64,000 bases of DNA from Streptococcus sp. oral taxon 431 (GTDB lineage: Bacteria > Bacillota > Bacilli > Lactobacillales > Streptococcaceae). How positions within the stretch are numbered: position 1 is the first letter of the stretch; each line of letters opens with the position of its first letter. The stretch is from NCBI RefSeq assembly GCF_001553685.1, contig NZ_CP014264.1, positions 1,062,001-1,126,000 on the forward strand, written 5' to 3'. The notes beneath the pieces were generated by a model. That model made no database searches. It saw only the letters and a program-made list of their open reading frames with translations, and was not told where the DNA came from. Below, piece after piece: positions 18,201 through 33,200 of the stretch. The translations under genes were made by a program, and so were the position numbers.

Positions 18201-21200
18201 AAGTCAGCGTCAACGAGCGCCTCAGCTTCAGCCTCGACAAGTGCATCTAAGTCAGCGTCAACAAGTGCGTCTAAGTCAGCAAGCACATCAGCTTCTGAAT
18301 CAGCAAGCACAAGCGCGTCAGAATCAGCGTCAACCAGTGCAAGCCAGTCAGCAAGCACATCGGCATCAGAATCAGCATCAACAAGTGCGTCAGAGTCGGC
18401 AAGTACAAGTGCTAGTCAATCAGCAAGCACATCGGCCTCAGAGTCAGCGTCAACCAGTGCGAGCCAATCAGCAAGCACAAGCGCGTCAGAATCAGCGTCA
18501 ACCAGTGCGAGCCAATCAGCAAGCACATCGGCTTCTGAATCAGCATCAACAAGTGCTAGTCAATCAGCAAGCACATCGGCATCAGAGTCAGCGTCAACAA
18601 GTGCGAGCCAATCAGCAAGCACAAGCGCTTCTGAGTCAGCAAGTACAAGTGCAAGCCAATCAGCAAGCACATCGGCTTCAGAATCAGCATCAACAAGTGC
18701 GTCAGAGTCAGCAAGCACATCGGCTTCTGAATCAGCATCAACAAGTGCTAGTCAATCAGCAAGCACAAGCGCATCAGAATCAGCAAGCACATCAGCCTCT
18801 GAGTCAGCATCAACATCAGCTTCTGAATCAGCATCAACAAGTGCTAGTCAATCAGCAAGCACATCGGCTTCAGAATCAGCATCAACAAGTGCGTCAGAGT
18901 CAGCAAGCACATCGGCTTCTGAATCAGCATCAACAAGCGCCTCTGAATCAGCAAGCACAAGCGCTTCTGAGTCAGCAAGTACAAGTGCAAGCCAATCAGC
19001 AAGCACATCGGCTTCTGAATCAGCATCAACAAGTGCGTCAGAATCAGCAAGCACATCAGCCTCTGAGTCTGCATCAACAAGTGCTTCAGAATCAGCAAGC
19101 ATATCGGCTTCTGAATCAGCGTCAACAAGTGCGTCAGAGTCAGCAAGCATATCAGCTTCTGAGTCAGCATCAACAAGTGCGTCAGAGTCAGCAAGCACAT
19201 CGGCTTCTGAATCAGCATCAACAAGTGCGTCAGAGTCAGCATCAACATCAGCTTCTGAATCAGCAAGTACATCAGCTTCAGAGTCAGCGTCAACAAGTGC
19301 GTCAGAATCAGCAAGCACATCGGCTTCAGAATCAGCATCAACAAGTGCGTCAGAGTCAGCGTCAACAAGTGCATCAGAATCAGCAAGCACATCAGCTTCT
19401 GAATCAGCATCAACAAGCGCCTCTGAATCAGCAAGTACATCAGCTTCTGAATCAGCATCAACAAGCGCCTCTGAATCAGCAAGTACATCAGCTTCTGAGT
19501 CAGCGTCAACAAGTGCGTCAGAGTCTGCATCAACATCAGCTTCTGAGTCAGCGTCAACAAGTGCATCAGAGTCAGCAAGCACATCGGCTTCTGAATCAGC
19601 ATCAACAAGCGCATCAGAATCAGCAAGCACATCAGCTTCTGAATCAGCATCAACAAGCGCCTCTGAATCAGCATCAACAAGCGCATCAGAATCAGCAAGC
19701 ACATCGGCTTCTGAATCAGCATCAACATCAGCTTCTGAGTCAGCATCAACAAGTGCGTCAGAATCAGCAAGCACATCGGCTTCTGAATCAGCATCAACAA
19801 GCGCATCAGAGTCAGCATCAACATCAGCTTCTGAATCAGCAAGCACATCGGCTTCTGAATCAGCATCAACAAGTGCGAGCCAGTCAGCAAGCACAAGTGC
19901 CTCAGAATCAGCAAGCACATCAGCTTCTGAGTCAGCGTCAACCAGTGCAAGCCAATCAGCAAGCACAAGTGCGTCAGAGTCTGCATCAACATCAGCTTCA
20001 GAGTCAGCATCAACAAGCGCCTCTGAATCAGCAAGTACATCGGCTTCTGAATCAGCATCAACAAGTGCTTCAGAGTCAGCAAGCACAAGTGCCTCAGAAT
20101 CAGCAAGCACATCGGCTTCTGAATCAGCATCAACAAGTGCTTCAGAGTCAGCAAGCACATCGGCTTCTGAATCAGCATCAACAAGTGCGTCAGAATCAGC
20201 AAGCACAAGCGCATCAGAGTCTGCATCAACATCAGCTTCTGAATCAGCATCAACAAGTGCGTCAGAGTCAGCAAGCACATCGGCTTCTGAATCAGCATCA
20301 ACAAGTGCCTCAGAATCAGCAAGCACATCAGCCTCTGAGTCAGCATCAACAAGTGCGTCAGAGTCTGCATCAACATCGGCTTCTGAATCAGCATCAACAT
20401 CAGCTTCTGAGTCAGCGTCAACAAGTGCGTCAGAGTCAGCAAGCACAAGTGCCTCAGAATCAGCATCAACGTCTGCATCTGAGTCAGCATCAACATCAGC
20501 TTCTGAATCAGCATCAACAAGCGCATCAGAATCAGCAAGCACATCGGCTTCTGAATCAGCATCAACATCAGCTTCTGAGTCAGCATCAACAAGTGCGTCA
20601 GAATCAGCAAGCACATCGGCTTCTGAATCAGCAAGCACATCGGCTTCTGAATCAGCATCAACAAGTGCAAGCCAATCAGCAAGCACATCAGCCTCTGAGT
20701 CGGCATCAACAAGTGCGTCAGAGTCAGCATCAACAAGCGCATCTGAATCAGCAAGCACAAGCGCATCTGAGTCAGCATCAACATCAGCTTCTGAATCAGC
20801 AAGCACATCGGCTTCTGAATCAGCGTCAACAAGTGCTTCAGAGTCAGCAAGCACAAGTGCGTCAGAATCTGCATCAATGTCAGCCTCTGAATCAGCAAGC
20901 ACATCGGCTTCTGAATCAGCGTCAACAAGTGCGTCAGAGTCAGCAAGCACATCGGCTTCTGAATCAGCATCAACAAGTGCGTCAGAATCAGCAAGCACAT
21001 CAGCTTCTGAATCAGCATCAACAAGTGCGTCAGAGTCAGCAAGCACATCGGCTTCTGAATCAGCATCAACGTCTGCATCTGAGTCTGCATCAACATCAGC
21101 TTCTGAATCAGCATCAACAAGCGCCTCAGAATCAGCAAGCACATCGGCTTCTGAATCAGCATCAACATCAGCTTCTGAGTCAGCATCAACAAGTGCCTCA

Positions 21201-24200
21201 GAATCAGCAAGCACATCAGCCTCTGAGTCAGCATCAACAAGTGCGTCAGAGTCTGCATCAACATCGGCTTCTGAATCAGCATCAACAAGCGCCTCTGAGT
21301 CAGCATCAACCAGTGCTTCAGAGTCAGCAAGCACATCAGCTTCTGAATCAGCATCAACAAGTGCGTCAGAATCAGCGTCAACAAGCGCATCAGAGTCTGC
21401 ATCAACGTCAGCCTCTGAGTCAGCATCAACAAGTGCATCAGAGTCAGCAAGCACAAGCGCATCAACATCAGCTTCTGAATCAGCAAGCACATCGGCTTCT
21501 GAATCAGCGTCAACAAGTGCGTCAGAGTCAGCAAGCACATCAGCTTCTGAGTCTGCATCAACAAGTGCGTCAGAGTCAGCAAGCACATCGGCTTCTGAAT
21601 CAGCATCAACAAGTGCTTCAGAGTCAGCAAGTACAAGTGCGTCAGAATCTGCATCAACGTCAGCCTCTGAGTCAGCATCAACAAGCGCCTCTGAATCAGC
21701 AAGCACATCGGCTTCTGAATCAGCGTCAACAAGTGCGTCAGAGTCAGCAAGCACATCGGCTTCTGAATCAGCATCAACAAGTGCTTCAGAGTCAGCAAGC
21801 ACATCGGCTTCTGAATCAGCATCAACAAGTGCGTCAGAGTCAGCAAGCACAAGTGCATCAGAATCAGCAAGCACATCAGCTTCAGAATCAGCAAGCACAT
21901 CAGCCTCAGAGTCAGCATCAACAAGTGCGTCAGAGTCAGCATCAACATCAGCTTCTGAATCAGCATCAACAAGTGCGTCAGAGTCAGCATCAACAAGCGC
22001 CTCTGAATCAGCAAGTACATCGGCTTCTGAATCAGCATCAACAAGTGCTTCAGAGTCAGCAAGTACAAGTGCCTCAGAATCAGCAAGCACATCGGCTTCT
22101 GAATCAGCATCAACCAGTGCTTCAGAGTCAGCAAGTACAAGCGCATCAGAATCAGCAAGCACATCGGCTTCTGAATCAGCATCAACAAGTGCATCAGAGT
22201 CAGCAAGCACATCGGCTTCTGAATCAGCATCAACAAGTGCGTCAGAGTCAGCAAGCACATCGGCTTCTGAATCAGCAAGCACAAGTGCGTCAGAGTCTGC
22301 ATCAACATCAGCTTCTGAATCAGCATCAACAAGTGCGTCAGAGTCAGCATCAACAAGTGCATCTGAGTCAGCAAGCACAAGCGCATCAGAATCAGCAAGC
22401 ACATCGGCTTCTGAATCAGCGTCAACAAGTGCGTCAGAGTCAGCAAGCACAAGTGCGTCAGAGTCAGCAAGCACATCGGCTTCTGAATCAGCATCAACCA
22501 GTGCGTCAGAGTCTGCATCAACATCAGCTTCTGAATCAGCATCAACAAGCGCCTCTGAATCAGCAAGCACATCGGCTTCTGAATCAGCATCAACAAGTGC
22601 GTCAGAGTCTGCATCAACAAGCGCATCAGAATCAGCAAGCACATCAGCTTCTGAGTCAGCATCAACAAGTGCATCTGAGTCAGCAAGTACAAGTGCATCA
22701 GAATCAGCAAGCACATCGGCTTCTGAATCAGCGTCAACAAGTGCGTCAGAGTCTGCATCAACAAGTGCATCTGAGTCAGCATCAACAAGCGCATCAGAAT
22801 CAGCAAGCACATCGGCTTCTGAATCAGCGTCAACAAGTGCGTCAGAATCAGCAAGCACAAGTGCGTCAGAATCAGCAAGCACATCGGCTTCTGAATCAGC
22901 ATCAACAAGTGCGTCAGAATCAGCAAGCACATCAGCCTCTGAGTCAGCATCAACAAGTGCGTCAGAGTCTGCAAGCACATCGGCTTCTGAATCAGCGTCA
23001 ACAAGTGCGTCAGAGTCAGCAAGCACAAGTGCGTCAGAGTCAGCAAGCACATCGGCTTCTGAATCAGCATCAACCAGTGCGTCAGAGTCTGCATCAACAT
23101 CAGCTTCTGAATCAGCATCAACAAGCGCCTCTGAATCAGCAAGCACAAGCGCATCAGAATCAGCATCAACGTCTGCATCAGAGTCAGCAAGCACATCGGC
23201 TTCTGAATCAGCATCAACAAGTGCGTCAGAGTCTGCATCAACAAGCGCATCAGAATCAGCAAGCACATCAGCTTCTGAGTCAGCATCAACAAGTGCATCT
23301 GAGTCAGCAAGCACAAGCGCATCAGAATCAGCAAGCACATCGGCTTCTGAATCAGCGTCAACAAGTGCGTCAGAGTCAGCAAGCACAAGTGCGTCAGAGT
23401 CAGCAAGCACATCGGCTTCTGAATCAGCATCAACCAGTGCGTCAGAGTCTGCATCAACATCAGCTTCTGAATCAGCATCAACAAGCGCCTCTGAATCAGC
23501 AAGCACAAGCGCATCAGAATCAGCATCAACGTCTGCATCAGAGTCAGCAAGCACATCGGCTTCTGAATCAGCATCAACAAGTGCGTCAGAGTCTGCATCA
23601 ACAAGCGCATCAGAATCAGCAAGCACATCAGCTTCTGAGTCAGCATCAACAAGTGCATCTGAGTCAGCAAGCACAAGCGCATCAGAATCAGCAAGCACAT
23701 CGGCTTCTGAATCAGCGTCAACAAGTGCGTCAGAGTCAGCAAGCACATCGGCTTCTGAATCAGCATCAACAAGTGCGTCAGAGTCTGCATCAACATCAGC
23801 TTCTGAATCAGCATCAACAAGCGCCTCTGAATCAGCAAGCACATCGGCTTCTGAATCAGCGTCAACAAGCGCGTCAGAGTCTGCATCAACATCGGCTTCT
23901 GAATCAGCATCAACAAGCGCCTCTGAATCAGCAAGCACATCAGCCTCTGAGTCAGCATCAACAAGTGCGTCAGAGTCAGCATCAACAAGTGCATCAGAAT
24001 CAGCAAGCACATCGGCTTCTGAATCAGCGTCAACAAGTGCGTCAGAGTCAGCAAGCACATCAGCTTCTGAGTCAGCATCAACCAGTGCGTCAGAGTCAGC
24101 AAGCACATCGGCTTCTGAATCAGCATCAACAAGTGCGTCAGAGTCTGCATCAACATCAGCTTCTGAATCAGCATCAACAAGCGCCTCTGAATCAGCAAGC

Positions 24201-27200
24201 ACAAGCGCATCAGAATCAGCAAGCACATCAGCCTCTGAGTCAGCAAGCACAAGTGCATCAGAGTCAGCAAGCACATCGGCTTCTGAATCAGCATCAACAA
24301 GTGCGTCAGAGTCAGCAAGCACATCGGCTTCTGAATCAGCGTCAACAAGCGCATCAGAGTCAGCAAGCACATCGGCTTCTGAATCAGCATCAACAAGTGC
24401 GTCAGAGTCAGCATCAACAAGCGCATCAGAATCAGCAAGCACATCGGCTTCTGAATCAGCGTCAACAAGTGCGTCAGAGTCAGCAAGCACATCGGCTTCT
24501 GAATCAGCGTCAACAAGTGCGTCAGAATCAGCAAGCACATCGGCTTCTGAGTCAGCGTCAACAAGTGCATCAGAGTCAGCAAGCACATCGGCTTCTGAAT
24601 CAGCGTCAACAAGTGTGTCAGAGTCTGCAAGCACATCGGCTTCTGAATCAGCATCAACAAGCGCCTCTGAATCAGCAAGTACATCAGCTTCTGAGTCAGC
24701 GTCAACAAGTGCGTCAGAGTCAGCAAGCAAAAGCGCTTCTGAATCAGCATCAACAAGTGCGTCAGAATCAGCAAGCACAAGCGCATCAGAGTCAGCATCA
24801 ACATTAGCTTCTGAATCAGCAAGCACATCAGCTTCTGAGTCAGCGTCAACAAGTGCATCAGAGTCAGCAAGCACAAGCGCATCAGAATCAGCATCAACGT
24901 CTGCATCAGAGTCAGCAAGCACATCGGCTTCAGAATCAGCATCAACAAGCGCGTCTGAGTCTGCATCAACGTCAGCCTCTGAGTCAGCGTCAACAAGTGC
25001 GTCAGAGTCAGCAAGCAAAAGCGCTTCTGAATCAGCATCAACAAGTGCGTCAGAATCAGCAAGCACAAGCGCATCAGAGTCAGCATCAACATTAGCTTCT
25101 GAATCAGCAAGCACATCAGCTTCTGAGTCAGCGTCAACAAGTGCATCAGAGTCAGCAAGCACAAGCGCATCAGAATCAGCATCAACGTCTGCATCAGAGT
25201 CAGCAAGCACATCGGCTTCAGAATCAGCATCAACAAGCGCGTCTGAGTCTGCATCAACGTCAGCCTCTGAGTCAGCATCAACAAGTGCGTCAGAATCAGC
25301 AAGCACAAGCGCATCAGAATCAGCATCAACAAGTGCATCTGAGTCAGCCTCAACGTCAGCTTCTGAGTCAGCAAGTACAAGTGCGAGTCAATCAGCAAGC
25401 ACAAGCGCATCAGAGTCAGCATCAACATCAGCTTCTGAATCGGCATCAACAAGTGCGTCAGAGTCAGCGTCAACATCAGCATCTGAATCAGCCTCAACGT
25501 CAGCTTCTGAGTCTGCATCAACAAGTGCGTCAGAATCAGCAAGCACAAGCGCATCAGAATCAGCATCAACAAGTGCATCTGAGTCAGCCTCAACGTCTGC
25601 ATCAGAATCAGCCAGCACATCAGCTTCTGAGTCAGCGTCAACAAGTGCGTCAGAGTCTGCATCAACATCAGCTTCAGAATCAGCCAGCACATCAGCATCT
25701 GAATCTGCAAGCACAAGCGCCTCTGAGTCAGCATCAACGTCAGCTTCTGAGTCAGCAAGTACAAGTGCGAGTCAATCAGCAAGCACAAGCGCATCAGAGT
25801 CAGCATCAACATCAGCTTCTGAATCGGCATCAACAAGTGCGTCAGAGTCAGCGTCAACATCAGCATCTGAATCAGCCTCAACGTCAGCTTCTGAGTCTGC
25901 ATCAACAAGTGCGTCAGAATCAGCAAGCACAAGTGCGTCAGAATCAGCAAGCACAAGTGCGTCAGAGTCAGCGTCAACCAGCGCTTCTGAATCAGCCTCA
26001 ACGTCAGCTTCTGAGTCAGCATCAACAAGTGCGTCAGAATCAGCAAGCACAAGCGCATCAGAGTCAGCGTCAACCAGCGCTTCTGAATCAGCAAGCACAA
26101 GCGCCTCTGAATCAGCAAGCACAAGTGCCTCAGAATCAGCATCAACAAGCGCATCAGAGTCAGCATCAACAAGTGCGTCAGAATCAGCAAGCACAAGCGC
26201 ATCAGAGTCAGCAAGTACAAGTGCATCAGAATCAGCAAGCACATCGGCTTCTGAATCAGCAAGTACATCAGCTTCTGAGTCAGCGTCAACCAGTGCGTCA
26301 GAGTCAGCAAGCACAAGCGCTTCTGAATCAGCGTCAACCAGTGCGTCAGAATCAGCAAGCACAAGCGCATCAGAGTCTGCATCAACATTAGCTTCTGAAT
26401 CAGCAAGCACATCAGCTTCTGAGTCAGCGTCAACAAGTGCATCAGAGTCAGCAAGCACAAGCGCATCAGAATCAGCATCAACGTCTGCATCAGAGTCAGC
26501 AAGCACATCGGCTTCAGAATCAGCATCAACAAGCGCGTCTGAGTCTGCATCAACGTCAGCCTCTGAGTCAGCATCAACAAGTGCGTCAGAATCAGCAAGC
26601 ACAAGCGCATCAGAATCAGCATCAACAAGTGCATCTGAGTCAGCCTCAACGTCTGCATCAGAATCAGCCAGCACATCAGCTTCTGAGTCAGCGTCAACAA
26701 GTGCGTCAGAGTCTGCATCAACATCAGCTTCAGAATCAGCCAGCACATCAGCATCTGAATCTGCAAGCACAAGCGCCTCTGAGTCAGCATCAACGTCAGC
26801 TTCTGAGTCAGCAAGTACAAGTGCGAGTCAATCAGCAAGCACAAGCGCATCAGAGTCAGCATCAACATCAGCTTCTGAATCGGCATCAACAAGTGCGTCA
26901 GAGTCAGCGTCAACATCAGCATCTGAATCAGCCTCAACGTCAGCTTCTGAGTCTGCATCAACAAGTGCGTCAGAATCAGCAAGCACAAGTGCGTCAGAAT
27001 CAGCAAGCACAAGTGCGTCAGAGTCAGCGTCAACCAGCGCTTCTGAATCAGCCTCAACGTCAGCTTCTGAGTCAGCATCAACAAGTGCGTCAGAATCAGC
27101 AAGCACAAGCGCATCAGAGTCAGCGTCAACCAGCGCTTCTGAATCAGCAAGCACAAGCGCCTCTGAATCAGCAAGCACAAGTGCCTCAGAATCAGCATCA

Positions 27201-30200
27201 ACAAGCGCATCAGAGTCAGCATCAACATCAGCTTCTGAATCGGCATCAACAAGTGCGTCAGAGTCAGCGTCAACATCAGCATCTGAATCAGCCTCAACGT
27301 CAGCTTCTGAGTCTGCATCAACAAGTGCGTCAGAATCAGCAAGCACAAGTGCGTCAGAATCAGCAAGCACAAGTGCGTCAGAGTCAGCGTCAACCAGCGC
27401 TTCTGAATCAGCCTCAACGTCAGCTTCTGAGTCAGCATCAACAAGTGCGTCAGAATCAGCAAGCACAAGCGCATCAGAGTCAGCGTCAACCAGCGCTTCT
27501 GAATCAGCAAGCACAAGCGCCTCTGAATCAGCAAGCACAAGTGCCTCAGAATCAGCATCAACAAGCGCATCAGAGTCAGCATCAACAAGTGCGTCAGAAT
27601 CAGCAAGCACAAGCGCATCAGAGTCAGCAAGTACAAGTGCATCAGAATCAGCAAGCACATCGGCTTCTGAATCAGCAAGTACATCAGCTTCTGAGTCAGC
27701 GTCAACCAGTGCGTCAGAGTCAGCAAGCACAAGCGCTTCTGAATCAGCGTCAACCAGTGCGTCAGAATCAGCAAGCACAAGCGCATCAGAGTCTGCATCA
27801 ACATTAGCTTCTGAATCAGCCTCAACGTCTGCATCAGAGTCAGCAAGCACATCGGCTTCAGAATCAGCATCAACAAGCGCGTCAGAGTCAGCATCAACAA
27901 GTGCATCAGAGTCAGCAAGCACATCAGCATCTGAGTCTGCATCAACGTCAGCCTCTGAGTCAGCATCAACAAGTGCGTCAGAATCAGCAAGCACAAGCGC
28001 ATCTGAATCAGCATCAACAAGTGCATCTGAGTCAGCCTCAACGTCTGCATCAGAATCAGCAAGCACATCAGCTTCTGAGTCAGCGTCAACAAGTGCGTCA
28101 GAGTCTGCATCAACATCAGCTTCAGAATCAGCCAGCACATCAGCATCTGAATCTGCAAGCACAAGCGCCTCTGAGTCAGCATCAACGTCAGCTTCTGAGT
28201 CAGCAAGTACAAGTGCGAGTCAATCAGCAAGCACAAGCGCATCAGAGTCTGCATCAACATCAGCTTCTGAATCAGCATCAACAAGCGCATCAGAGTCTGC
28301 ATCAACAAGTGCGTCAGAGTCAGCGTCAACATCAGCATCTGAATCAGCCTCAACGTCAGCTTCTGAGTCAGCATCAACAAGTGCGTCAGAATCAGCCAGC
28401 ACATCGGCTTCAGAATCAGCAAGTACAAGTGCGAGCCAGTCAGCAAGCACAAGTGCGTCAGAGTCAGCAAGCACATCAGCATCAGAGTCAGCGTCAACCA
28501 GCGCTTCTGAATCAGCCTCAACGTCAGCTTCTGAATCAGCATCAACAAGTGCGTCAGAGTCAGCAAGCACATCGGCTTCTGAATCAGCAAGCACAAGCGC
28601 ATCAGAATCAGCATCAACGTCTGCATCAGAGTCAGCAAGCACATCGGCTTCTGAATCAGCATCAACAAGTGCGTCAGAGTCTGCATCAACAAGCGCATCA
28701 GAATCAGCAAGCACATCAGCTTCTGAGTCAGCATCAACAAGTGCATCTGAGTCAGCAAGCACAAGCGCATCAGAATCAGCAAGCACATCGGCTTCTGAAT
28801 CAGCGTCAACAAGTGCGTCAGAGTCAGCAAGCACAAGTGCGTCAGAGTCAGCAAGCACATCGGCTTCTGAATCAGCATCAACCAGTGCGTCAGAGTCTGC
28901 ATCAACATCAGCTTCTGAATCAGCATCAACAAGCGCCTCTGAATCAGCAAGCACATCGGCTTCTGAATCAGCGTCAACAAGTGCGTCAGAGTCAGCAAGC
29001 ACATCGGCTTCTGAATCAGCATCAACAAGTGCGTCAGAGTCTGCATCAACAAGCGCATCAGAATCAGCAAGCACATCAGCTTCTGAGTCAGCATCAACAA
29101 GTGCATCTGAGTCAGCAAGCACAAGCGCATCAGAATCAGCAAGCACATCGGCTTCTGAATCAGCGTCAACAAGTGCGTCAGAGTCTGCATCAACAAGTGC
29201 ATCTGAGTCAGCATCAACAAGCGCATCAGAATCAGCAAGCACATCGGCTTCTGAATCAGCGTCAACAAGTGCGTCAGAATCAGCAAGCACAAGTGCGTCA
29301 GAATCAGCAAGCACATCGGCTTCTGAATCAGCATCAACAAGTGCGTCAGAATCAGCAAGCACATCAGCCTCTGAGTCAGCATCAACAAGTGCGTCAGAGT
29401 CTGCAAGCACATCGGCTTCTGAATCAGCGTCAACAAGTGCGTCAGAGTCAGCAAGCACAAGTGCGTCAGAGTCAGCAAGCACATCGGCTTCTGAATCAGC
29501 ATCAACCAGTGCGTCAGAGTCTGCATCAACATCAGCTTCTGAATCAGCATCAACAAGCGCCTCTGAATCAGCAAGCACAAGCGCATCAGAATCAGCATCA
29601 ACGTCTGCATCAGAGTCAGCAAGCACATCGGCTTCTGAATCAGCATCAACAAGTGCGTCAGAGTCTGCATCAACAAGCGCATCAGAATCAGCAAGCACAT
29701 CAGCTTCTGAGTCAGCATCAACAAGTGCATCTGAGTCAGCAAGCACAAGCGCATCAGAATCAGCAAGCACATCGGCTTCTGAATCAGCGTCAACAAGTGC
29801 GTCAGAGTCAGCAAGCACAAGTGCGTCAGAGTCAGCAAGCACATCGGCTTCTGAATCAGCATCAACCAGTGCGTCAGAGTCTGCATCAACATCAGCTTCT
29901 GAATCAGCATCAACAAGCGCCTCTGAATCAGCAAGCACAAGCGCATCAGAATCAGCATCAACGTCTGCATCAGAGTCAGCAAGCACATCGGCTTCTGAAT
30001 CAGCATCAACAAGTGCGTCAGAGTCTGCATCAACAAGCGCATCAGAATCAGCAAGCACATCAGCTTCTGAGTCAGCATCAACAAGTGCATCTGAGTCAGC
30101 AAGCACAAGCGCATCAGAATCAGCAAGCACATCGGCTTCTGAATCAGCGTCAACAAGTGCGTCAGAGTCAGCAAGCACATCGGCTTCTGAATCAGCATCA

Positions 30201-33200
30201 ACAAGTGCGTCAGAGTCTGCATCAACATCAGCTTCTGAATCAGCATCAACAAGCGCCTCTGAATCAGCAAGCACATCGGCTTCTGAATCAGCGTCAACAA
30301 GCGCGTCAGAGTCTGCATCAACATCGGCTTCTGAATCAGCATCAACAAGCGCCTCTGAATCAGCAAGCACATCAGCCTCTGAGTCAGCATCAACAAGTGC
30401 GTCAGAGTCAGCATCAACAAGTGCATCAGAATCAGCAAGCACATCGGCTTCTGAATCAGCGTCAACAAGTGCGTCAGAGTCAGCAAGCACATCAGCTTCT
30501 GAGTCAGCATCAACCAGTGCGTCAGAGTCAGCAAGCACATCGGCTTCTGAATCAGCATCAACAAGTGCGTCAGAGTCTGCATCAACATCAGCTTCTGAAT
30601 CAGCATCAACAAGCGCCTCTGAATCAGCAAGCACAAGCGCATCAGAATCAGCAAGCACATCAGCCTCTGAGTCAGCAAGCACAAGTGCATCAGAGTCAGC
30701 AAGCACATCGGCTTCTGAATCAGCATCAACAAGTGCGTCAGAGTCAGCAAGCACATCGGCTTCTGAATCAGCGTCAACAAGCGCATCAGAGTCAGCAAGC
30801 ACATCGGCTTCTGAATCAGCATCAACAAGTGCGTCAGAGTCAGCATCAACAAGCGCATCAGAATCAGCAAGCACATCGGCTTCTGAATCAGCGTCAACAA
30901 GTGCGTCAGAGTCAGCAAGCACATCGGCTTCTGAATCAGCGTCAACAAGTGCGTCAGAATCAGCAAGCACATCGGCTTCTGAGTCAGCGTCAACAAGTGC
31001 ATCAGAGTCAGCAAGCACATCGGCTTCTGAATCAGCGTCAACAAGTGTGTCAGAGTCTGCAAGCACATCGGCTTCTGAATCAGCATCAACAAGCGCCTCT
31101 GAATCAGCAAGTACATCAGCTTCTGAGTCAGCGTCAACAAGTGCGTCAGAGTCAGCAAGCAAAAGCGCTTCTGAATCAGCATCAACAAGTGCGTCAGAAT
31201 CAGCAAGCACAAGCGCATCAGAGTCAGCATCAACATTAGCTTCTGAATCAGCAAGCACATCAGCTTCTGAGTCAGCGTCAACAAGTGCATCAGAGTCAGC
31301 AAGCACAAGCGCATCAGAATCAGCATCAACGTCTGCATCAGAGTCAGCAAGCACATCGGCTTCAGAATCAGCATCAACAAGCGCGTCTGAGTCTGCATCA
31401 ACGTCAGCCTCTGAGTCAGCGTCAACAAGTGCGTCAGAGTCAGCAAGCAAAAGCGCTTCTGAATCAGCATCAACAAGTGCGTCAGAATCAGCAAGCACAA
31501 GCGCATCAGAGTCAGCATCAACATTAGCTTCTGAATCAGCAAGCACATCAGCTTCTGAGTCAGCGTCAACAAGTGCATCAGAGTCAGCAAGCACAAGCGC
31601 ATCAGAATCAGCATCAACGTCTGCATCAGAGTCAGCAAGCACATCGGCTTCAGAATCAGCATCAACAAGCGCGTCTGAGTCTGCATCAACGTCAGCCTCT
31701 GAGTCAGCATCAACAAGTGCGTCAGAATCAGCAAGCACAAGCGCATCAGAATCAGCATCAACAAGTGCATCTGAGTCAGCCTCAACGTCAGCTTCTGAGT
31801 CAGCAAGTACAAGTGCGAGTCAATCAGCAAGCACAAGCGCATCAGAGTCAGCATCAACATCAGCTTCTGAATCGGCATCAACAAGTGCGTCAGAGTCAGC
31901 GTCAACATCAGCATCTGAATCAGCCTCAACGTCAGCTTCTGAGTCTGCATCAACAAGTGCGTCAGAATCAGCAAGCACAAGCGCATCAGAATCAGCATCA
32001 ACAAGTGCATCTGAGTCAGCCTCAACGTCTGCATCAGAATCAGCCAGCACATCAGCTTCTGAGTCAGCGTCAACAAGTGCGTCAGAGTCTGCATCAACAT
32101 CAGCTTCAGAATCAGCCAGCACATCAGCATCTGAATCTGCAAGCACAAGCGCCTCTGAGTCAGCATCAACGTCAGCTTCTGAGTCAGCAAGTACAAGTGC
32201 GAGTCAATCAGCAAGCACAAGCGCATCAGAGTCAGCATCAACATCAGCTTCTGAATCGGCATCAACAAGTGCGTCAGAGTCAGCGTCAACATCAGCATCT
32301 GAATCAGCCTCAACGTCAGCTTCTGAGTCTGCATCAACAAGTGCGTCAGAATCAGCAAGCACAAGTGCGTCAGAATCAGCAAGCACAAGTGCGTCAGAGT
32401 CAGCGTCAACCAGCGCTTCTGAATCAGCCTCAACGTCAGCTTCTGAGTCAGCATCAACAAGTGCGTCAGAATCAGCAAGCACAAGCGCATCAGAGTCAGC
32501 GTCAACCAGCGCTTCTGAATCAGCAAGCACAAGCGCCTCTGAATCAGCAAGCACAAGTGCCTCAGAATCAGCATCAACAAGCGCATCAGAGTCAGCATCA
32601 ACAAGTGCGTCAGAATCAGCAAGCACAAGCGCATCAGAGTCAGCAAGTACAAGTGCATCAGAATCAGCAAGCACATCGGCTTCTGAATCAGCAAGTACAT
32701 CAGCTTCTGAGTCAGCGTCAACCAGTGCGTCAGAGTCAGCAAGCACAAGCGCTTCTGAATCAGCGTCAACCAGTGCGTCAGAATCAGCAAGCACAAGCGC
32801 ATCAGAGTCTGCATCAACATTAGCTTCTGAATCAGCAAGCACATCAGCTTCTGAGTCAGCGTCAACAAGTGCATCAGAGTCAGCAAGCACAAGCGCATCA
32901 GAATCAGCATCAACGTCTGCATCAGAGTCAGCAAGCACATCGGCTTCAGAATCAGCATCAACAAGCGCGTCTGAGTCTGCATCAACGTCAGCCTCTGAGT
33001 CAGCATCAACAAGTGCGTCAGAATCAGCAAGCACAAGCGCATCAGAATCAGCATCAACAAGTGCATCTGAGTCAGCCTCAACGTCTGCATCAGAATCAGC
33101 CAGCACATCAGCTTCTGAGTCAGCGTCAACAAGTGCGTCAGAGTCTGCATCAACATCAGCTTCAGAATCAGCCAGCACATCAGCATCTGAATCTGCAAGC

